From: Lentisphaerota bacterium
GTDB taxonomy: Bacteria; Verrucomicrobiota; Lentisphaeria; Victivallales; Victivallaceae
Length of the DNA: 64,000 nt
NCBI GenBank assembly: GCA_024225035.1
Contig: JAAEMX010000018.1
Coordinates: forward strand, 1-64,000
Direction: 5' to 3'
Shown: one piece after another, positions 7,343-18,023 of the stretch
Layout of the letters: the number at the start of each line of letters is the position of its first letter
How positions within the stretch are numbered: the stretch's first letter is position 1
Notes under the pieces: generated by a model
What the model saw: the letters and a program-made list of their open reading frames with translations, nothing else
Database searches by the model: none
Told to the model about the DNA's origin: nothing
Translations under genes and position numbers: made by a program

Positions 7343-8710
7343 ATGGTTGAGGATATTGTCAAAGCAGTCGCTGATTGCCTGAAAAAATTCAGCGGAAAAA
7401 CTGTATATATCGGATTTAGTGGGGGGGCAGACAGCACTGCATTGTTATTTGCTGCCAGAGAGGCGACTAGAGGTCATGATGTAAACTTAACTGCAATTCA
7501 TTTTGAGCACGGAATCCGTGGCTCAGACAGCTTGTCTGATGCGGACTGGGCCGGGAAGTTATGTGAAAAGCTGGACGTCAGCTATCTTCAATTCTCACTG
7601 GATACCCTTGATAACAGCTTACCTGGAGAAAATATTGAGGCGGCAGCCAGACGTTTACGTTTGACCAAACTAAAAGAAATTGCTGCAGACAAGAAAATGA
7701 TAATTCTATTTGGGCATCATGGAGATGACCGCATAGAAAATATGTTTATTAGACTTTGCCGTGGAGCCAATGTTTCAGGAATTACTTCCCTTAGAGAAAG
7801 TAATGTTCTTGATGGAATGACTGTTTTACGCCCGTTTTTACAGTTCACTAAGCAAGAATTAATTGAATTTCTCAAGGATCGCGGTGTGCTTTTCTGGTGT
7901 ACTGATAAAACCAATTTTGATGAGGATTATACTCGTAACTTCTTTCGTAAGAGAATTATTCCTGATATTAAGCAGCAGCTGCCGACTTCCGTTTCCGGTT
8001 TGGTGAAGGCTGCTAAAGCCCTTGAAATTGATGCCCGTTTTATTGAACGCCAAGCTGAAAAAGAAGCTTGTGAAGTTGTCGGCATGGAAGTTACGTCCCG
8101 ACAAATATGGGCTGCTCTTGATGATGCGCTTTTACCTCGTGTATTGCGTAAATGGCTTAGCAGTTTGCGTAAAAATGAATTTATTCCTGATTATGATTTG
8201 ATTATACGCCTAAAAGACGCTCTCAAAAACGAAACTGGCATGCAGCAGCTCGTCCCCTTGCGTGGTGGCGGGTTTATAAGACTGCACAGAGATATTGTCA
8301 ATTATTTTACTGGAAGTGCACCGAGTAAAACGGAAAAACTCTGGGACTGGCAGCGTCAGGAATTTTTCAAATATGGTGGCGAAAAATTCCAGATTCTGCT
8401 TAGCGATGGTGCTGTTTATACGGGAGTAAATGATTTTTCAGCTATATTTGACGCAGATGATCTTCCTGAAAAGATTCTTGTTACACGACGTAATGATGGT
8501 GATAGAATAATTCCTTTCGGCAGTCAAAGTCCGCAGAAATTAAAGAAAATTATCATTGACAGAAAGCTCTCGGCATACCAGAAAGAGAGAGTCATTGTTA
8601 TGCGTAATATGGACGGTGAGATTCTTTGGATTCCAGGAGTAAGACATTCTTCGCTGGCTTCAGTTACGCCGCGAACTGGTCGTACTGCTTATATCAGGAT
8701 GTTGGATTAA
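7343..8710 (+). CDS. tilS: tRNA(Ile)-lysidine synthetase TilS
   Basis: TilS attaches lysine to C34 of the CAU-anticodon isoleucine tRNA using ATP, changing both its decoding and its charging specificity in the cytosol. The PP-loop ATPase signature SGGADST lies at residues 26-32, followed by HFEHGIRGSDS and the conserved GHHGDDRIEN block near 130. The roughly 455 residues allow a C-terminal substrate-binding domain after the N-type PPase domain, as in long TilS proteins. I choose the ATG at 7343 over 7331 because GGAG lies 7 nt before it. glmS follows after about 130 bp. Confidence 0.93.
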   Translation: MVEDIVKAVADCLKKFSGKTVYIGFSGGADSTALLFAAREATRGHDVNLTAIHFEHGIRGSDSLSDADWAGKLCEKLDVSYLQFSLDTLDNSLPGENIEAAARRLRLTKLKEIAADKKMIILFGHHGDDRIENMFIRLCRGANVSGITSLRESNVLDGMTVLRPFLQFTKQELIEFLKDRGVLFWCTDKTNFDEDYTRNFFRKRIIPDIKQQLPTSVSGLVKAAKALEIDARFIERQAEKEACEVVGMEVTSRQIWAALDDALLPRVLRKWLSSLRKNEFIPDYDLIIRLKDALKNETGMQQLVPLRGGGFIRLHRDIVNYFTGSAPSKTEKLWDWQRQEFFKYGGEKFQILLSDGAVYTGVNDFSAIFDADDLPEKILVTRRNDGDRIIPFGSQSPQKLKKIIIDRKLSAYQKERVIVMRNMDGEILWIPGVRHSSLASVTPRTGRTAYIRMLD

Positions 8711-8839
8711 AATCATTTAACATATTCATTTCCTTCAAAAATATAAAGTAATTATATCCCTTGCCGGGTTGAATCTTGTCAGGTTTGCTTTATGTTTTGT
8801 GATGATAAATATTATTTAAAAATAAACGGTGACAGTCAT

Positions 8840-10681
8840 ATGTGCGGAATTGTCGGTTATACAGGAAAACGCTGCTGCGTAAGTACACTTCTTGAAGGCC
8901 TGCGGCGCTTGGAGTATCGAGGATACGACTCTGCCGGTCTCGCAGTTGTGGAAAATGGTGGGTTGTCTACTGTAAAGAATACAGGCAAAGTGGAAGCTTT
9001 AAAAAATCGATCTGCTGAACACTGGCCTGATTTTGAAAAATGCGAAGGGTATACTGGAATTGCCCACACACGCTGGGCTACCCACGGCGCTCCCAACGAA
9101 ATCAATGCCCATCCGCATTTGGACGACTCCGGTAAATTTGCCGTTGTACATAACGGTATTATTGATAACTACCTCGAATTACGCGAGCATTTACGTGCTC
9201 AAGGCTGCAAATTCAAGTCAGATACTGATACAGAAGTTTTAGCCCACTTGGTATCCCAGTGCTATCAGGGAGATTTACTGCATGCTGTAGCCGCATCCCT
9301 GAACAAAGTAAAGGGTACATTCGGTCTCGCTGTTGTTTGTTCAGATCTCCCTGACAAGATAGTGATTGCACGCCGTGGTTCACCAATTGTGATAGGCGTT
9401 GGCAATGATGAAACCCTGGTTGCCAGCGATATTTCTGCCATCGCTTCATATACCAAGCGAGTGATTTTCCTTGATGATGATGATATGGCGTTAATTACTC
9501 CGAATTCCATTGATATCCGTAATATCGAGAATGTCCCTGTATCACGTGAGATAGCTCAGATTGACTGGGATGTGTCAGCCGCTGAAAAAAACGGTTATGA
9601 CCATTTCATGCTTAAAGAAATATTTGAACAGCCGGATGCTGTTGAAAATACAATCCGTGGTCGCCTTGACAAAAGTGCGGCAACAGCCATTTTGAACGGA
9701 CTTAACCTTGAGCCTCGTGAAATGGCACTGGTAAACCGTATTGTTATCGCTGCATGCGGTACCAGCATGAATGCTGGACTTGTTGGTGAATACTTTTTTG
9801 AAGATATTGCAGGAATTCCAGCAGATGTTGAACAGGCTGCTGAATTCCGTTACCGCAATCCGATTATCGAGCCGAATACTCTAGTGTTGGCAATTAGTCA
9901 GTCCGGTGAGACTGCCGATACTTTGGCGGCGGTTAGAGAAGCAATGAATAAAGGTGCGATTGTTGCCGGTATCAACAATGTTGTAGGATCGACAATTGCC
10001 CGGGAAACCGGACGTGGTATTTACCTGCATGCCGGACCTGAGATCGGAGTTGCTTCAACCAAAGCGTTTACATGTCAGGTAAGTGCACTGCTGATGATGG
10101 CCGTGCTGTTTGGGCGTTGTCGTCGTATGAGCCGAACCGATGGTGAAACTCTGATAAACGAAATACATCGCATACCGGAGCTTATCAAGCAGGTACTTGA
10201 ACGGGCACCTGAAATAGAAAAAATTGCTGTTAAATACGCTCACGCTGAAGACTTTTTCTTTATCGGCCGTGGCTGCATGTACCCGGCTGCTTTAGAAGGA
10301 GCTCTGAAGCTGAAGGAAATCAGCTATATTCATGCTGAAGGTTATCATGCTGCGGAACTGAAACATGGTCCGATAGCTTTGCTTGAAGAAAAAGTTCCGG
10401 TTGTTGCTCTGGCCAATGATATCCCTGGAAAAGATAAAGTAATGGCCAATATTCAAGAATGTGCTGCTAGAAAATCTCCGGTTATTGCAACAGCTACTGA
10501 TGGAGACAAAGATATCGCTGGCCTGGTTCAGGATGTTCTGTGGATCCCTGAATGTTCACGGTTCGTAGCACCGATACCGACGGTCGTGGCACTCCAGCTT
10601 TTATCCTATTATATCGCACGTGAGCGAGGATGTGAGATCGATCAGCCCCGTAATCTGGCCAAAAGTGTCACTGTCGAATAA
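8840..10681 (+). CDS. glmS: Glutamine--fructose-6-phosphate aminotransferase GlmS
   Basis: GlmS makes glucosamine-6-phosphate from fructose-6-phosphate and glutamine, the entry step to UDP-GlcNAc for peptidoglycan and lipid A. The start must be the ATG at 8840, because it puts the glutaminase nucleophile Cys directly after Met (MCGIVGYTGKR). The GATase II domain covers residues 1 to about 230 (HTRWATHGAPN, HNGIIDNY). Two SIS sugar-isomerase domains follow (ACGTSMNAG, AISQSGETADT, ASTKAFTCQ). The end is LAKSVTVE as usual. At 613 residues it has the family length. No ribozyme-like element is evident upstream. waaA follows after 11 bp. Confidence 0.96.
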   Translation: MCGIVGYTGKRCCVSTLLEGLRRLEYRGYDSAGLAVVENGGLSTVKNTGKVEALKNRSAEHWPDFEKCEGYTGIAHTRWATHGAPNEINAHPHLDDSGKFAVVHNGIIDNYLELREHLRAQGCKFKSDTDTEVLAHLVSQCYQGDLLHAVAASLNKVKGTFGLAVVCSDLPDKIVIARRGSPIVIGVGNDETLVASDISAIASYTKRVIFLDDDDMALITPNSIDIRNIENVPVSREIAQIDWDVSAAEKNGYDHFMLKEIFEQPDAVENTIRGRLDKSAATAILNGLNLEPREMALVNRIVIAACGTSMNAGLVGEYFFEDIAGIPADVEQAAEFRYRNPIIEPNTLVLAISQSGETADTLAAVREAMNKGAIVAGINNVVGSTIARETGRGIYLHAGPEIGVASTKAFTCQVSALLMMAVLFGRCRRMSRTDGETLINEIHRIPELIKQVLERAPEIEKIAVKYAHAEDFFFIGRGCMYPAALEGALKLKEISYIHAEGYHAAELKHGPIALLEEKVPVVALANDIPGKDKVMANIQECAARKSPVIATATDGDKDIAGLVQDVLWIPECSRFVAPIPTVVALQLLSYYIARERGCEIDQPRNLAKSVTVE

Positions 10682-10692
10682 TCAGGTAAGAA

Positions 10693-11970
10693 ATGAGATT
10701 AATTTATAATATACTTTTCCCGCTGGCTTTTATTTTTTTTATTCCAGGAATGTTGTACAAACTGATACGACGTTCGGGGTACAAGAAAACTTTCATGGAG
10801 CGTTTCGCAATATTCTCAACGGCAAAGAAAAAGATTATGGCAGAATATCACGGTTGTGTCTGGATTCATGCTGTAAGTGTGGGCGAAGGCATGATTGCGG
10901 CTGCCATGCTGCAGGAGTGGTGTGAGAAAAACCCGAATCATAAATTCGTACTTTCTACTACCACAACTACTGGACAGGAATTAGCACGTAAGAAAGTTCC
11001 TGATTGTGTAGAAGTTATTTATTGCCCAATAGACTTTCTGCCTTTTGTTAATAAGGTTTTCAAGCTTATTGCACCTTCAATGCTGGTCATTTTTGAAACA
11101 GAAATCTGGCCCAATATGATAGCTGTGGCAAGGCAAAAAGCAGTGCGGACTGTTTTAGTTAACGCTCGCATGTCCGATCATTCATCCAAGGGATATTATC
11201 GCTGGCGCATTTTTTTCCGTCCCTTGCTGGAAATGTTTGACTTAATTGGTGTTCAGACAGATCAGGATCGCGAGCGTTTTGCCGCGGTTGCTCCGAAGGC
11301 CAATATTAAAGTTATGAGTAACATGAAGTTTGATCAACAGGTTCCTGAAAATATTGAATCGGTTGATTTAAGCGGTTATTTTGGACGGGAAGACTGCCAG
11401 GTACTGCTGGCGGCAAGTACACACCCCGGAGAAGAGCAGTTGATCGCTGAAGTCTTCAAAAGGATGAGTGCTGATTTTCCTGCCCTTAAACTGGTAATTG
11501 TACCACGCCACGCCGAGCGTGGTTCGGAGATTGCCGGTATTCTCAAACAACTGAATATAGATTTTCGTCGCCGTAGTCAAGATGATGGTACCAATGGTGA
11601 GGCGGTTACCTGTCTTTTGGCTGACACTACCGGCGAAATGCTCAAACTGATGATGGTTTCTGACGTAGTGATCATGGGCAAAAGCCTTGCAGGTCAGAAC
11701 GAAGGGCACAACATTATTGAACCGGCTCTGCTGGGAAAACCTGTGGTCACAGGCGCTGTGCTCAAAAACTTCCGCTTTGTATTGAATGTATTCAAAAACG
11801 ATGGCGCTCTTATAACTATCGATGATGATGAGCGGCTTGAACCTGTGCTGAGGGAGCTTTTCGAAGATGCGGAATATCGGAAAGCCTTGGGTGAGAAAGC
11901 ACGGCAGGCTGTAGATGCACATCGCGGCGCCACAAGCAGAACAATTAAAACTTTGGAGGAAATGCTTTGA
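10693..11970 (+). CDS. waaA: 3-deoxy-D-manno-octulosonic acid (Kdo) transferase
   Basis: This glycosyltransferase moves Kdo from CMP-Kdo to lipid A precursor at the cytoplasmic face of the inner membrane. At 425 residues it is the normal length. An N-terminal membrane anchor (about 4-22) is followed by the family's [17 protein letters not shown] (Glu acceptor-site motif), the [10 protein letters not shown] motif, [10 protein letters not shown] and the nucleotide-binding C-terminal half with GGxxxxEP-like [18 protein letters not shown]. It is the second gene of glmS-waaA-thiC and its stop overlaps the thiC start. It implies an LPS-bearing outer membrane, consistent with lptD and hldD later in the window. 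Confidence 0.95.
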   Translation: MRLIYNILFPLAFIFFIPGMLYKLIRRSGYKKTFMERFAIFSTAKKKIMAEYHGCVWIHAVSVGEGMIAAAMLQEWCEKNPNHKFVLSTTTTTGQELARKKVPDCVEVIYCPIDFLPFVNKVFKLIAPSMLVIFETEIWPNMIAVARQKAVRTVLVNARMSDHSSKGYYRWRIFFRPLLEMFDLIGVQTDQDRERFAAVAPKANIKVMSNMKFDQQVPENIESVDLSGYFGREDCQVLLAASTHPGEEQLIAEVFKRMSADFPALKLVIVPRHAERGSEIAGILKQLNIDFRRRSQDDGTNGEAVTCLLADTTGEMLKLMMVSDVVIMGKSLAGQNEGHNIIEPALLGKPVVTGAVLKNFRFVLNVFKNDGALITIDDDERLEPVLRELFEDAEYRKALGEKARQAVDAHRGATSRTIKTLEEML

Positions 11971-13280
11971 ATAAAGTAACTCAGATAGCTCGTGCCAGAA
12001 ACGGCGAAATAACTCCGCAAATTGCGGCCGTTGCTAAGAAGGAAATGGTTGATCCGGAAAAACTCCGGATAGCAGTTGCTGAGGGCAGGGTAGTAATCCC
12101 GGCAAATGTTAATCATGAAGCACTCGATCCAATTGGTATCGGTCGTATGCTGAAAACTAAAATTAATGCGAACATTGGTAATTCTAGTTTGTCCAGCTGC
12201 CCACAACAGGAACTGGATAAGTTGAAAACAGCTTTGCGTTATGGTGCCGACACTGTCATGGACCTTAGCACAGGTGCAAATATTACAAATATCCGCCAGA
12301 CAATTATCGGGAACAGCCCGGCTCCAATTGGTACTGTGCCTGTATACGAATGTCTGGCTAGAGTCGACAGTGCTAATGATTTGACTCCTGAACTGATCCT
12401 GCAGGTAATTCGTGAGCAGGCAGAAGAAGGTGTGGATTACATCACTATTCACTCTGGACTGCTGCGTGAGCATGTTCCAATGGCTAAGAAGCGTAAACTT
12501 AGAATTGTAAGTCGCGGTGGTTCTATTATTGCCAAATGGACTCAGGTTCATCAGAAAGAAAATCCTTTCTTCTCTCACTTCGACCAAATTCTTGAAATCT
12601 GTGCTGAACACGATGTAACTCTTTCTCTTGGAGATGGAATGCGTCCTGGTTGTCTGGCAGATGCCAGTGATGAAGCTCAGTTTGCAGAACTTAAAGTGCT
12701 TGGTGATCTTGTAAGACGTGCCCGTGCGGCTGGCGTTCAGGCCATGGTTGAAGGCCCGGGTCATATTCCGTTGCACGAGATTGAAATGAACATGAAGCGT
12801 GAGCAGGAACTTTGTGACGATGCTCCGTTTTATATCCTTGGCCCAGTTGTCATTGACTGTGCTCCGGGGTATGATCACATTACCAGTGCAATTGGTGCAG
12901 CTTTAGGTGCTTACCATGGTGCGGCAATGCTATGCTATGTAACCCCGAAAGAGCATCTCGGTCTGCCTAATGCTGAAGACGTGCGTAACGGCGTTATTGC
13001 CTATAAAATCGCGGCGCATGCGGCAGATGTTGGAATGCAGCGTCCGGAAGCGCGCAAGCGTGACGACCTAATCAGTGAAGCTCGTGCAGATTTTGACTGG
13101 GAAAAACAGTTTGAACTAGCACTTGATCCTGATCGTGCCCGTCAACTGCGTCAGGAAGCCATTGATGAAAAGAACATGGATGATCCAGGTTGGGAGCCAC
13201 CAGAAGGTGAAGGTAAAGATCACTACTGTACAATGTGTGGTCCGGACTTCTGCTCTATGCGCATAAGCAAAGAACTGTAA
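11967..13280 (+). CDS. thiC: Phosphomethylpyrimidine synthase ThiC
   Basis: ThiC is a radical SAM enzyme that rearranges aminoimidazole ribotide to the HMP-phosphate moiety of thiamine. At 437 residues it is the compact form without the long N-terminal domain. Visible marks are [21 protein letters not shown] and the C-terminal cluster ligands CTMCGPDFC (CX2CX4C), which is the atypical radical SAM motif of this family. Translation starts at a TTG overlapping the waaA stop (TTGA). GGAGGA ends 6 nt before it, which decides the start. No TPP riboswitch is visible, as expected inside an operon. Confidence 0.96.
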   Translation: MNKVTQIARARNGEITPQIAAVAKKEMVDPEKLRIAVAEGRVVIPANVNHEALDPIGIGRMLKTKINANIGNSSLSSCPQQELDKLKTALRYGADTVMDLSTGANITNIRQTIIGNSPAPIGTVPVYECLARVDSANDLTPELILQVIREQAEEGVDYITIHSGLLREHVPMAKKRKLRIVSRGGSIIAKWTQVHQKENPFFSHFDQILEICAEHDVTLSLGDGMRPGCLADASDEAQFAELKVLGDLVRRARAAGVQAMVEGPGHIPLHEIEMNMKREQELCDDAPFYILGPVVIDCAPGYDHITSAIGAALGAYHGAAMLCYVTPKEHLGLPNAEDVRNGVIAYKIAAHAADVGMQRPEARKRDDLISEARADFDWEKQFELALDPDRARQLRQEAIDEKNMDDPGWEPPEGEGKDHYCTMCGPDFCSMRISKEL

Positions 13281-13303
13281 GATTTTCTTCAGTTATAAAG
13301 ATA

Positions 13304-13338
13304 TAAAAAAAGACGCCGATTTAAGGCGTCTTTTTTTT
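13304..13338. terminator. Bidirectional rho-independent terminator
   Basis: The arms AGACGCC (13311-13317) and GGCGTCT (13325-13331) are flanked by an A-run on the left and a T-run on the right. It can end thiC (+) and the convergent acyltransferase gene (-). Confidence 0.9.
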
Positions 13339-13353
13339 ACAGCGCTGATTGAA

Positions 13354-14544
13354 TTAGTGATATGGCGTAAAGCTGTCGTCAATATCATCAAGCATGAGAA
13401 ACCAGCCGCCATTGTGGAATATGCCGCCGCCTCTGGCAAATTCCGCGAATGCTTTCTGCATTCCACTTTTGTGCTGAACACTGTCAATTCCTTCATCAAC
13501 CGCTTTTTCGCCAAAGACTCTGAATATACATTCGGATTCATGGAAAAATGGGAACAGATGACCTGATTTCTGAAATTTCATTATATTAGAGGTCGGCTTC
13601 AAGAGCTTTTCAAACTGCGGGTCAAGAAACCATGATTCACAAATAAAAGCCTTATATTTTGTGTCTGGGAAATGTTCAGAGAAAAACTTCCTTGCTCTCT
13701 TGTAGGACTCAATGCAGTCTTCTATCAGCATGGGGCCTGACGCCGGAATATGTACATTAAGGATAGAGTCATCAGGGGATAACACCTTTTCCCATTCCTG
13801 CAGATTTAATCTTTCGACTGCTTTGGAGGCAAATCCATTGACACTTACTGGATATCCAACAGCTTGTTCAGCCTCTTCGCAATAGGAGGTTGACCACGCT
13901 TCAGGATCATCGAAGTTCCCTATTCCATTATACAATCCAGTTGAGTTTAAAACAATATCATCAGCCATTAAAGCTTTCAGCTCTCTGGTTTGTTTATTGC
14001 GGAATACGTGGACGATATTAGGAAATTTACAGTCTGCATTAAACTGTAAGCGCCCAATCTGGAAACGGTCGCCGCAGAGAAAACCTGATGTCCAGCCAAA
14101 AATCCTTTTTGTAACGCCACAAATATCACGTTCACGGCGATACTGAGCTATCCACAAGCCAAGATCGGTTAGCGAATCCATGACAATTGGCAGCGAATAA
14201 CCTTTTTCACTGAGAAAATCGATTGCCGGTTGGTAACAAGCCAGCAGTAAAAGCAGATAGATAGTCCCATAGCAGTCAGGATAGCGCTTTTCAAAGTCAG
14301 GTATATCTGAAAATGCACTTCTGTTTCCAAGGTTATCTCGCAGAATTCCTGCGAAATTCACCAGCAAAGCAGTAATATCTTCACGTTCAAGAAGAGCATT
14401 TTTATCCTTAATTAAACATTCAATTTCACTCTCAGGAAGCTTTGCCATAATGGCATACTTAGCGATAAAAGCGTCTTCCAGAAAGTCACGACGGTTTTGT
14501 GAAGCCTTGGCAGCTCCAGGTGGAATAAGGTTGCTTAAGCCCAT
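13354..14544 (-). CDS. GNAT-like acyltransferase (NAT_N/GNAT_C architecture)
   Basis: The 396-residue protein resembles the acyltransferase-domain proteins with an N-terminal helical NAT_N part and a C-terminal GNAT_C part. The N-terminal half is helical (YLLLLLACYQPAIDFLSEKG). The middle has a beta-rich segment around FQIGRLQFN. The C-terminal half has LNVHIPASGPMLIEDCIESY and the FICESWFLDPQFEKLL stretch typical of these proteins. No signal peptide is present, and the substrate is unknown. It is the last gene of the pyrR operon and lies 3 bp after the M20 amidohydrolase, so the two may act on the same acylated metabolite; that is an inference from spacing. Confidence 0.7.
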   Translation of the reverse strand: MGLSNLIPPGAAKASQNRRDFLEDAFIAKYAIMAKLPESEIECLIKDKNALLEREDITALLVNFAGILRDNLGNRSAFSDIPDFEKRYPDCYGTIYLLLLLACYQPAIDFLSEKGYSLPIVMDSLTDLGLWIAQYRRERDICGVTKRIFGWTSGFLCGDRFQIGRLQFNADCKFPNIVHVFRNKQTRELKALMADDIVLNSTGLYNGIGNFDDPEAWSTSYCEEAEQAVGYPVSVNGFASKAVERLNLQEWEKVLSPDDSILNVHIPASGPMLIEDCIESYKRARKFFSEHFPDTKYKAFICESWFLDPQFEKLLKPTSNIMKFQKSGHLFPFFHESECIFRVFGEKAVDEGIDSVQHKSGMQKAFAEFARGGGIFHNGGWFLMLDDIDDSFTPYH

Positions 14545-14547
14545 ATT

Positions 14548-15726
14548 TTATTCGATCCCCAGACTCTTAAAAACAGTGCCGCATAAAAACATTATGCCGG
14601 CGCGGATTGATTCATCATTAAAGTTAAATTTTGGGTGGTGCAGGCCGGGAACATCTTCCCCTTGCCCGAGAAAACACATTGCTCCAGGACATTCTTTCAA
14701 ATAAAAGCTGAAATCTTCGCCGCCCATACTGGAATAGGGCATATCAACCCATTTTTCTTTTCCGAGGTATTCAGCTGTAACCACTTTGCATAATTCAACG
14801 CTTTCAGCGTTATTATCAGTAACAATATAAGGTTCCTTGTAGTCAAGATCATGTTCAACGTCATTAGCTTCACATATAGCTTTGACCATTCTTGTCATGG
14901 CCGACTTTATCTGTTCTCCAACTTGTTGACGCAGGAAACGGACTGTTCCTTCGATAACTACAGATTCAGGAACCACATTGCTGTTTTTACCGGCTTCAAA
15001 GTGACAAACACTAACTACAGCACAGTCCTGCGGGCTGACAATACGGGAGACAATTGACTGCAGGCCTTCGACGACTCGACATCCGGCAAGGATTGGATCT
15101 TTAAAGTCTTCGGGACGGCTTCCGTGTCCACCGACTCCTGTGATAATTATCTTGAAGAAAGCACAAGCTGCCATTATTGGACCGGGTTTTGAAAGGATAG
15201 TGTTAAGCGGTACCAGATTAGTACCATGAATGGCATAAACAGTATCTGGCTGCGGGTCTTTCAAAGCTCCAGATTCAACCAGTTCTCTTCCCATTGCAAC
15301 AACTTCTTCACCCGGCTGGAAAATAAATTTAACAGAACCCTTAAGTTCGTCAGTAAATTCATTTAGAGCAAGTGCAGCTCCAAGCAGCATGGTGGTGTGA
15401 CCATCGTGGCCACAAGCATGCATTTGTCCGTCCAGTTCGGACTTGTATGGGAGTTCATTGAGTTCCTGCAAGGGCAGTGCATCCATATCAGCGCGCAGCC
15501 CGACACATTTGCCGGGGCTGGCACCCTTGAGAACACCGACGACATCAGTCTTAAGGTAAGGTTTGTGGAGCTCAATATCAGTAAACTGCAGCGTATTTCT
15601 TACGAGTGCAGCTGTCCTGAACTCCTCGCCTGAAAGCTCAGGAGTGCGATGTATAGTATGTCGCAATTCAATTACTTCTGGCAGTATCTTATCTACAATT
15701 TTAGCCAGCCTTTGCTTGATGTCCAT
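14548..15726 (-). CDS. M20-family N-acyl amino acid amidohydrolase
   Basis: This metal-dependent peptidase-family enzyme probably hydrolyses N-acyl or hippurate-type amino acid conjugates in the cytosol. The 392 residues carry ELRHTIHRTPELSGEE at the start, the metal motif GLRADMDALPL, MHACGHDGHTTMLLGAA and FQPGEEVVAMG, and the late YSSMGGEDFSFYL. All are standard for the AmhX/HipO/YtnL branch of M20D. There is a GAGGGAAC ribosome site before the ATG. It is preceded by pyrC (29 bp) and followed by the acyltransferase (3 bp). The true substrate cannot be read from sequence. Confidence 0.9.
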   Translation of the reverse strand: MDIKQRLAKIVDKILPEVIELRHTIHRTPELSGEEFRTAALVRNTLQFTDIELHKPYLKTDVVGVLKGASPGKCVGLRADMDALPLQELNELPYKSELDGQMHACGHDGHTTMLLGAALALNEFTDELKGSVKFIFQPGEEVVAMGRELVESGALKDPQPDTVYAIHGTNLVPLNTILSKPGPIMAACAFFKIIITGVGGHGSRPEDFKDPILAGCRVVEGLQSIVSRIVSPQDCAVVSVCHFEAGKNSNVVPESVVIEGTVRFLRQQVGEQIKSAMTRMVKAICEANDVEHDLDYKEPYIVTDNNAESVELCKVVTAEYLGKEKWVDMPYSSMGGEDFSFYLKECPGAMCFLGQGEDVPGLHHPKFNFNDESIRAGIMFLCGTVFKSLGIE

Positions 15727-15755
15727 CGGAAATGTTCCCTCAATAATACGTTATT

Positions 15756-17030
15756 TTACAGTTCGTTAAATACGATTTTACCATCGACGATAGTAGCTGC
15801 GGCTTTACCTTTGAAAGTCATGCCTTTGAAAGGAGTATTGCGTGACTTACTGCGCAGTTTATCAGCATCGACAGTGAATTCAGTTTCGGTGTCAATAACT
15901 GTGATATCGGCGTCTGCTCCTGCTGCAAGACCGCTCTGGTCAAATCCTAGAATATCAGCAGGCCCTTTTGTGAATTTTGACACGAGGTCAGGCAGAGAAA
16001 GCAGTTTGGTGTGATAAAGTTCGGTCAGACAAACAGGAATTGCTGTTTCAAGCCCGATAATGCCAAACGGCGCATAATCAAATTCTACCAGTTTTGCGGT
16101 CTCTGTATGCGGAGCATGATCAGTAGCGATAACTGTGATTGTGCCGTCCACAAGCCCTTGAATCAAAGCTTGACGGTCATCTTCAGAACGCAAAGGAGGA
16201 TTCATTTTGTAATTAGTGTCAAATTTCTTGATTCTTTCATCGGTAAGAGAAAGATGGTGTGGAGTAACTTCAGCAGTTATCTGAATGCCGCGTTTTTGGG
16301 CTATTCGCACTCTTTCAACACTTTCACGGCATGAGATGTGCTGCAGATGGATCTTCCAGTCGATAGTACGAGCCATGATGATATTACGGGCAACAATAAG
16401 TTCTTCCGCTGCAGAAGGAATTCCCTGCATTCCCAGCAATGTGCTCCAGACGCCTTCATGCATGACACCTTTGTCTTTTATTCCATCTTCTTCACAGTGG
16501 TCAAGAATCGGTAATTCAAATGCTTTCGCGTACTGCACAATGTGCTTCATCAACTGGTGCTTTTGAATACAGCGTCCGTCATCACTGACAGCAACAACTC
16601 CAGCACTTTTCAGACTGCCGATTCCAGCCATTTCTTCCCCGGCTATACCTTTGGTCATACAGCCGCATGGATGAACCTTTACAACGCCATCCTGAGCAGT
16701 GTGGCGTTTAATATATTCAATGGTACCGGCAGTGTCAGCAGCCGGGCTGGTGTTTGGCATGGCGACAACTGCAGTAAAACCGCCAGCGGCAGCAGCCATG
16801 GTTCCGGTTGCAATGGTTTCCGCAGCTGTATTTCCAGGTTGACGTAAATGCACATGCATGTCTATAAATCCCGGACAAACTACTTTGCCGGAGACATCAA
16901 TTTTTTCAGCGTCAGGGATGGCTGAGGCCTCGACAATTTTGCCGTCCTTTACGCCAATATCCATTTCTTTATCGATATTGCGGTAAGGGTCTATCACCCT
17001 GCCGCCAGTTAAAATATATTCACTTTTCAT
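15756..17030 (-). CDS. pyrC: Dihydroorotase PyrC (class I)
   Basis: PyrC cyclises N-carbamoyl-aspartate to dihydroorotate in pyrimidine synthesis. The metal-binding FIDMHVHLRQPG lies near residue 55. MPNTSP, the His ligands in LDHCEEDG and LQHISCRESV, and the catalytic Asp in IATDHAPHTETAK are all present. It therefore looks active, unlike the PyrC-like partners of some ATCases that lack metal ligands. At 424 residues it is class I. GAGGAACTT precedes the ATG. It lies 57 bp after pyrB in the same operon. Confidence 0.95.
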   Translation of the reverse strand: MKSEYILTGGRVIDPYRNIDKEMDIGVKDGKIVEASAIPDAEKIDVSGKVVCPGFIDMHVHLRQPGNTAAETIATGTMAAAAGGFTAVVAMPNTSPAADTAGTIEYIKRHTAQDGVVKVHPCGCMTKGIAGEEMAGIGSLKSAGVVAVSDDGRCIQKHQLMKHIVQYAKAFELPILDHCEEDGIKDKGVMHEGVWSTLLGMQGIPSAAEELIVARNIIMARTIDWKIHLQHISCRESVERVRIAQKRGIQITAEVTPHHLSLTDERIKKFDTNYKMNPPLRSEDDRQALIQGLVDGTITVIATDHAPHTETAKLVEFDYAPFGIIGLETAIPVCLTELYHTKLLSLPDLVSKFTKGPADILGFDQSGLAAGADADITVIDTETEFTVDADKLRSKSRNTPFKGMTFKGKAAATIVDGKIVFNEL

Positions 17031-17087
17031 AAGTTCCTCTGCATAAATTAAAGCGTGTAATTATCTACAGAAACAAAGCCCAAAGCT

Positions 17088-18023
17088 TTATTTCTCAACG
17101 CATCCTGATACCAGGAATAATACCGCCATTCTTACCGCAAGCCCGTTGGTTACCTGCTCCAGGATCACAGACTGCGGTCCATCAGCAATTGCCGAGTCAA
17201 GTTCAACATCACGGTTAATCGGCCCCGGGTGCATTACCAGTGCGTCCGGCTTGAGATATTTACGGGAAGCTTCGTTCAATCCAAAAAATTTTGCATACTC
17301 ATTGGTGCTCGGGAAGAAACCGCGTTTCTGGCGTTCATGCTGAATGCGCAGCAGGTTAACTACGTCGGCATCTACCAGTGCGTCTTTTAGGTTGTGACAA
17401 ACTCTAACCCCGATGTTCTCGAACTCTTTAGGTACCAGGGTTGCAGGTCCGGCAAAAGTTACTTCAGCACCAAGTTTGATAAGCCCCCAGACATCACTGC
17501 GTGCTACACGGCTGTGCAGGATATCGCCAATAATAGAAACTTTAAGCCCTTTAAGTGAGCCTTTCTTTTCACGAATAGTGAACAAATCTAAAAGCGCTTG
17601 AGTTGGATGGCTGTGAGCACCGTCTCCTGCATTAAGGACGCCGCAGCGGATGTTTTTGGCGATTAAAGACTGTGCTCCCGGAGCTGAGTGGCGCATGACA
17701 ATCAGGTCAGCTTGCAATGCTTCAATATTTCGGGCAGTGTCCAATAAGGTTTCGCCTTTTTTCAAGCTGCTTGAGTTGGCATTAATATTGATAATGTCAG
17801 CACTTAAGCGCTGTTCAGCCAACTCGAAAGACATTCTTGTGCGAGTGCTTGGTTCCACGAAAAAGTTAACTACTGTTTTCCCACGCAATGCCGGAACTTT
17901 TTTTACGTTCCTCTGCGATACTTTTTTGAATTCTTCTGCTGTATCCAGAATGTGTTCGATTTCTTCTGCTTCCAGGTCGTATAGACTTAAAAGGTCTTTA
18001 CGTGTCCATTTGAAATTATCCAT
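17088..18023 (-). CDS. pyrB: Aspartate carbamoyltransferase catalytic subunit PyrB
   Basis: PyrB joins carbamoyl phosphate and aspartate, the committed step of pyrimidine synthesis. The 311 residues include the carbamoyl-phosphate loop [43 protein letters not shown] and [14 protein letters not shown], all diagnostic. I start at the ATG whose A is the last base of the pyrR stop (TGATG), with GGAGGGG about 10 nt upstream, rather than at an upstream ATG inside pyrR. Translational coupling with pyrR is likely. No pyrI is seen nearby. Confidence 0.95.
   Translation of the reverse strand: MDNFKWTRKDLLSLYDLEAEEIEHILDTAEEFKKVSQRNVKKVPALRGKTVVNFFVEPSTRTRMSFELAEQRLSADIININANSSSLKKGETLLDTARNIEALQADLIVMRHSAPGAQSLIAKNIRCGVLNAGDGAHSHPTQALLDLFTIREKKGSLKGLKVSIIGDILHSRVARSDVWGLIKLGAEVTFAGPATLVPKEFENIGVRVCHNLKDALVDADVVNLLRIQHERQKRGFFPSTNEYAKFFGLNEASRKYLKPDALVMHPGPINRDVELDSAIADGPQSVILEQVTNGLAVRMAVLFLVSGCVEK

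Noticed and set aside
8711..8839. A glmS ribozyme
   Set aside because: The gap is too short and lacks the expected conserved core; the genes are in an LPS-type Gram-negative context.
8792..8840. Upstream ATG for glmS
   Set aside because: It would bury the N-terminal catalytic Cys, which must follow the initiator Met.
11694..12878. A 394-codon open frame antisense to waaA and thiC
   Set aside because: It lies opposite two well-conserved genes, has no ribosome site or recognisable motif, and is explained by codon bias of the sense frames.
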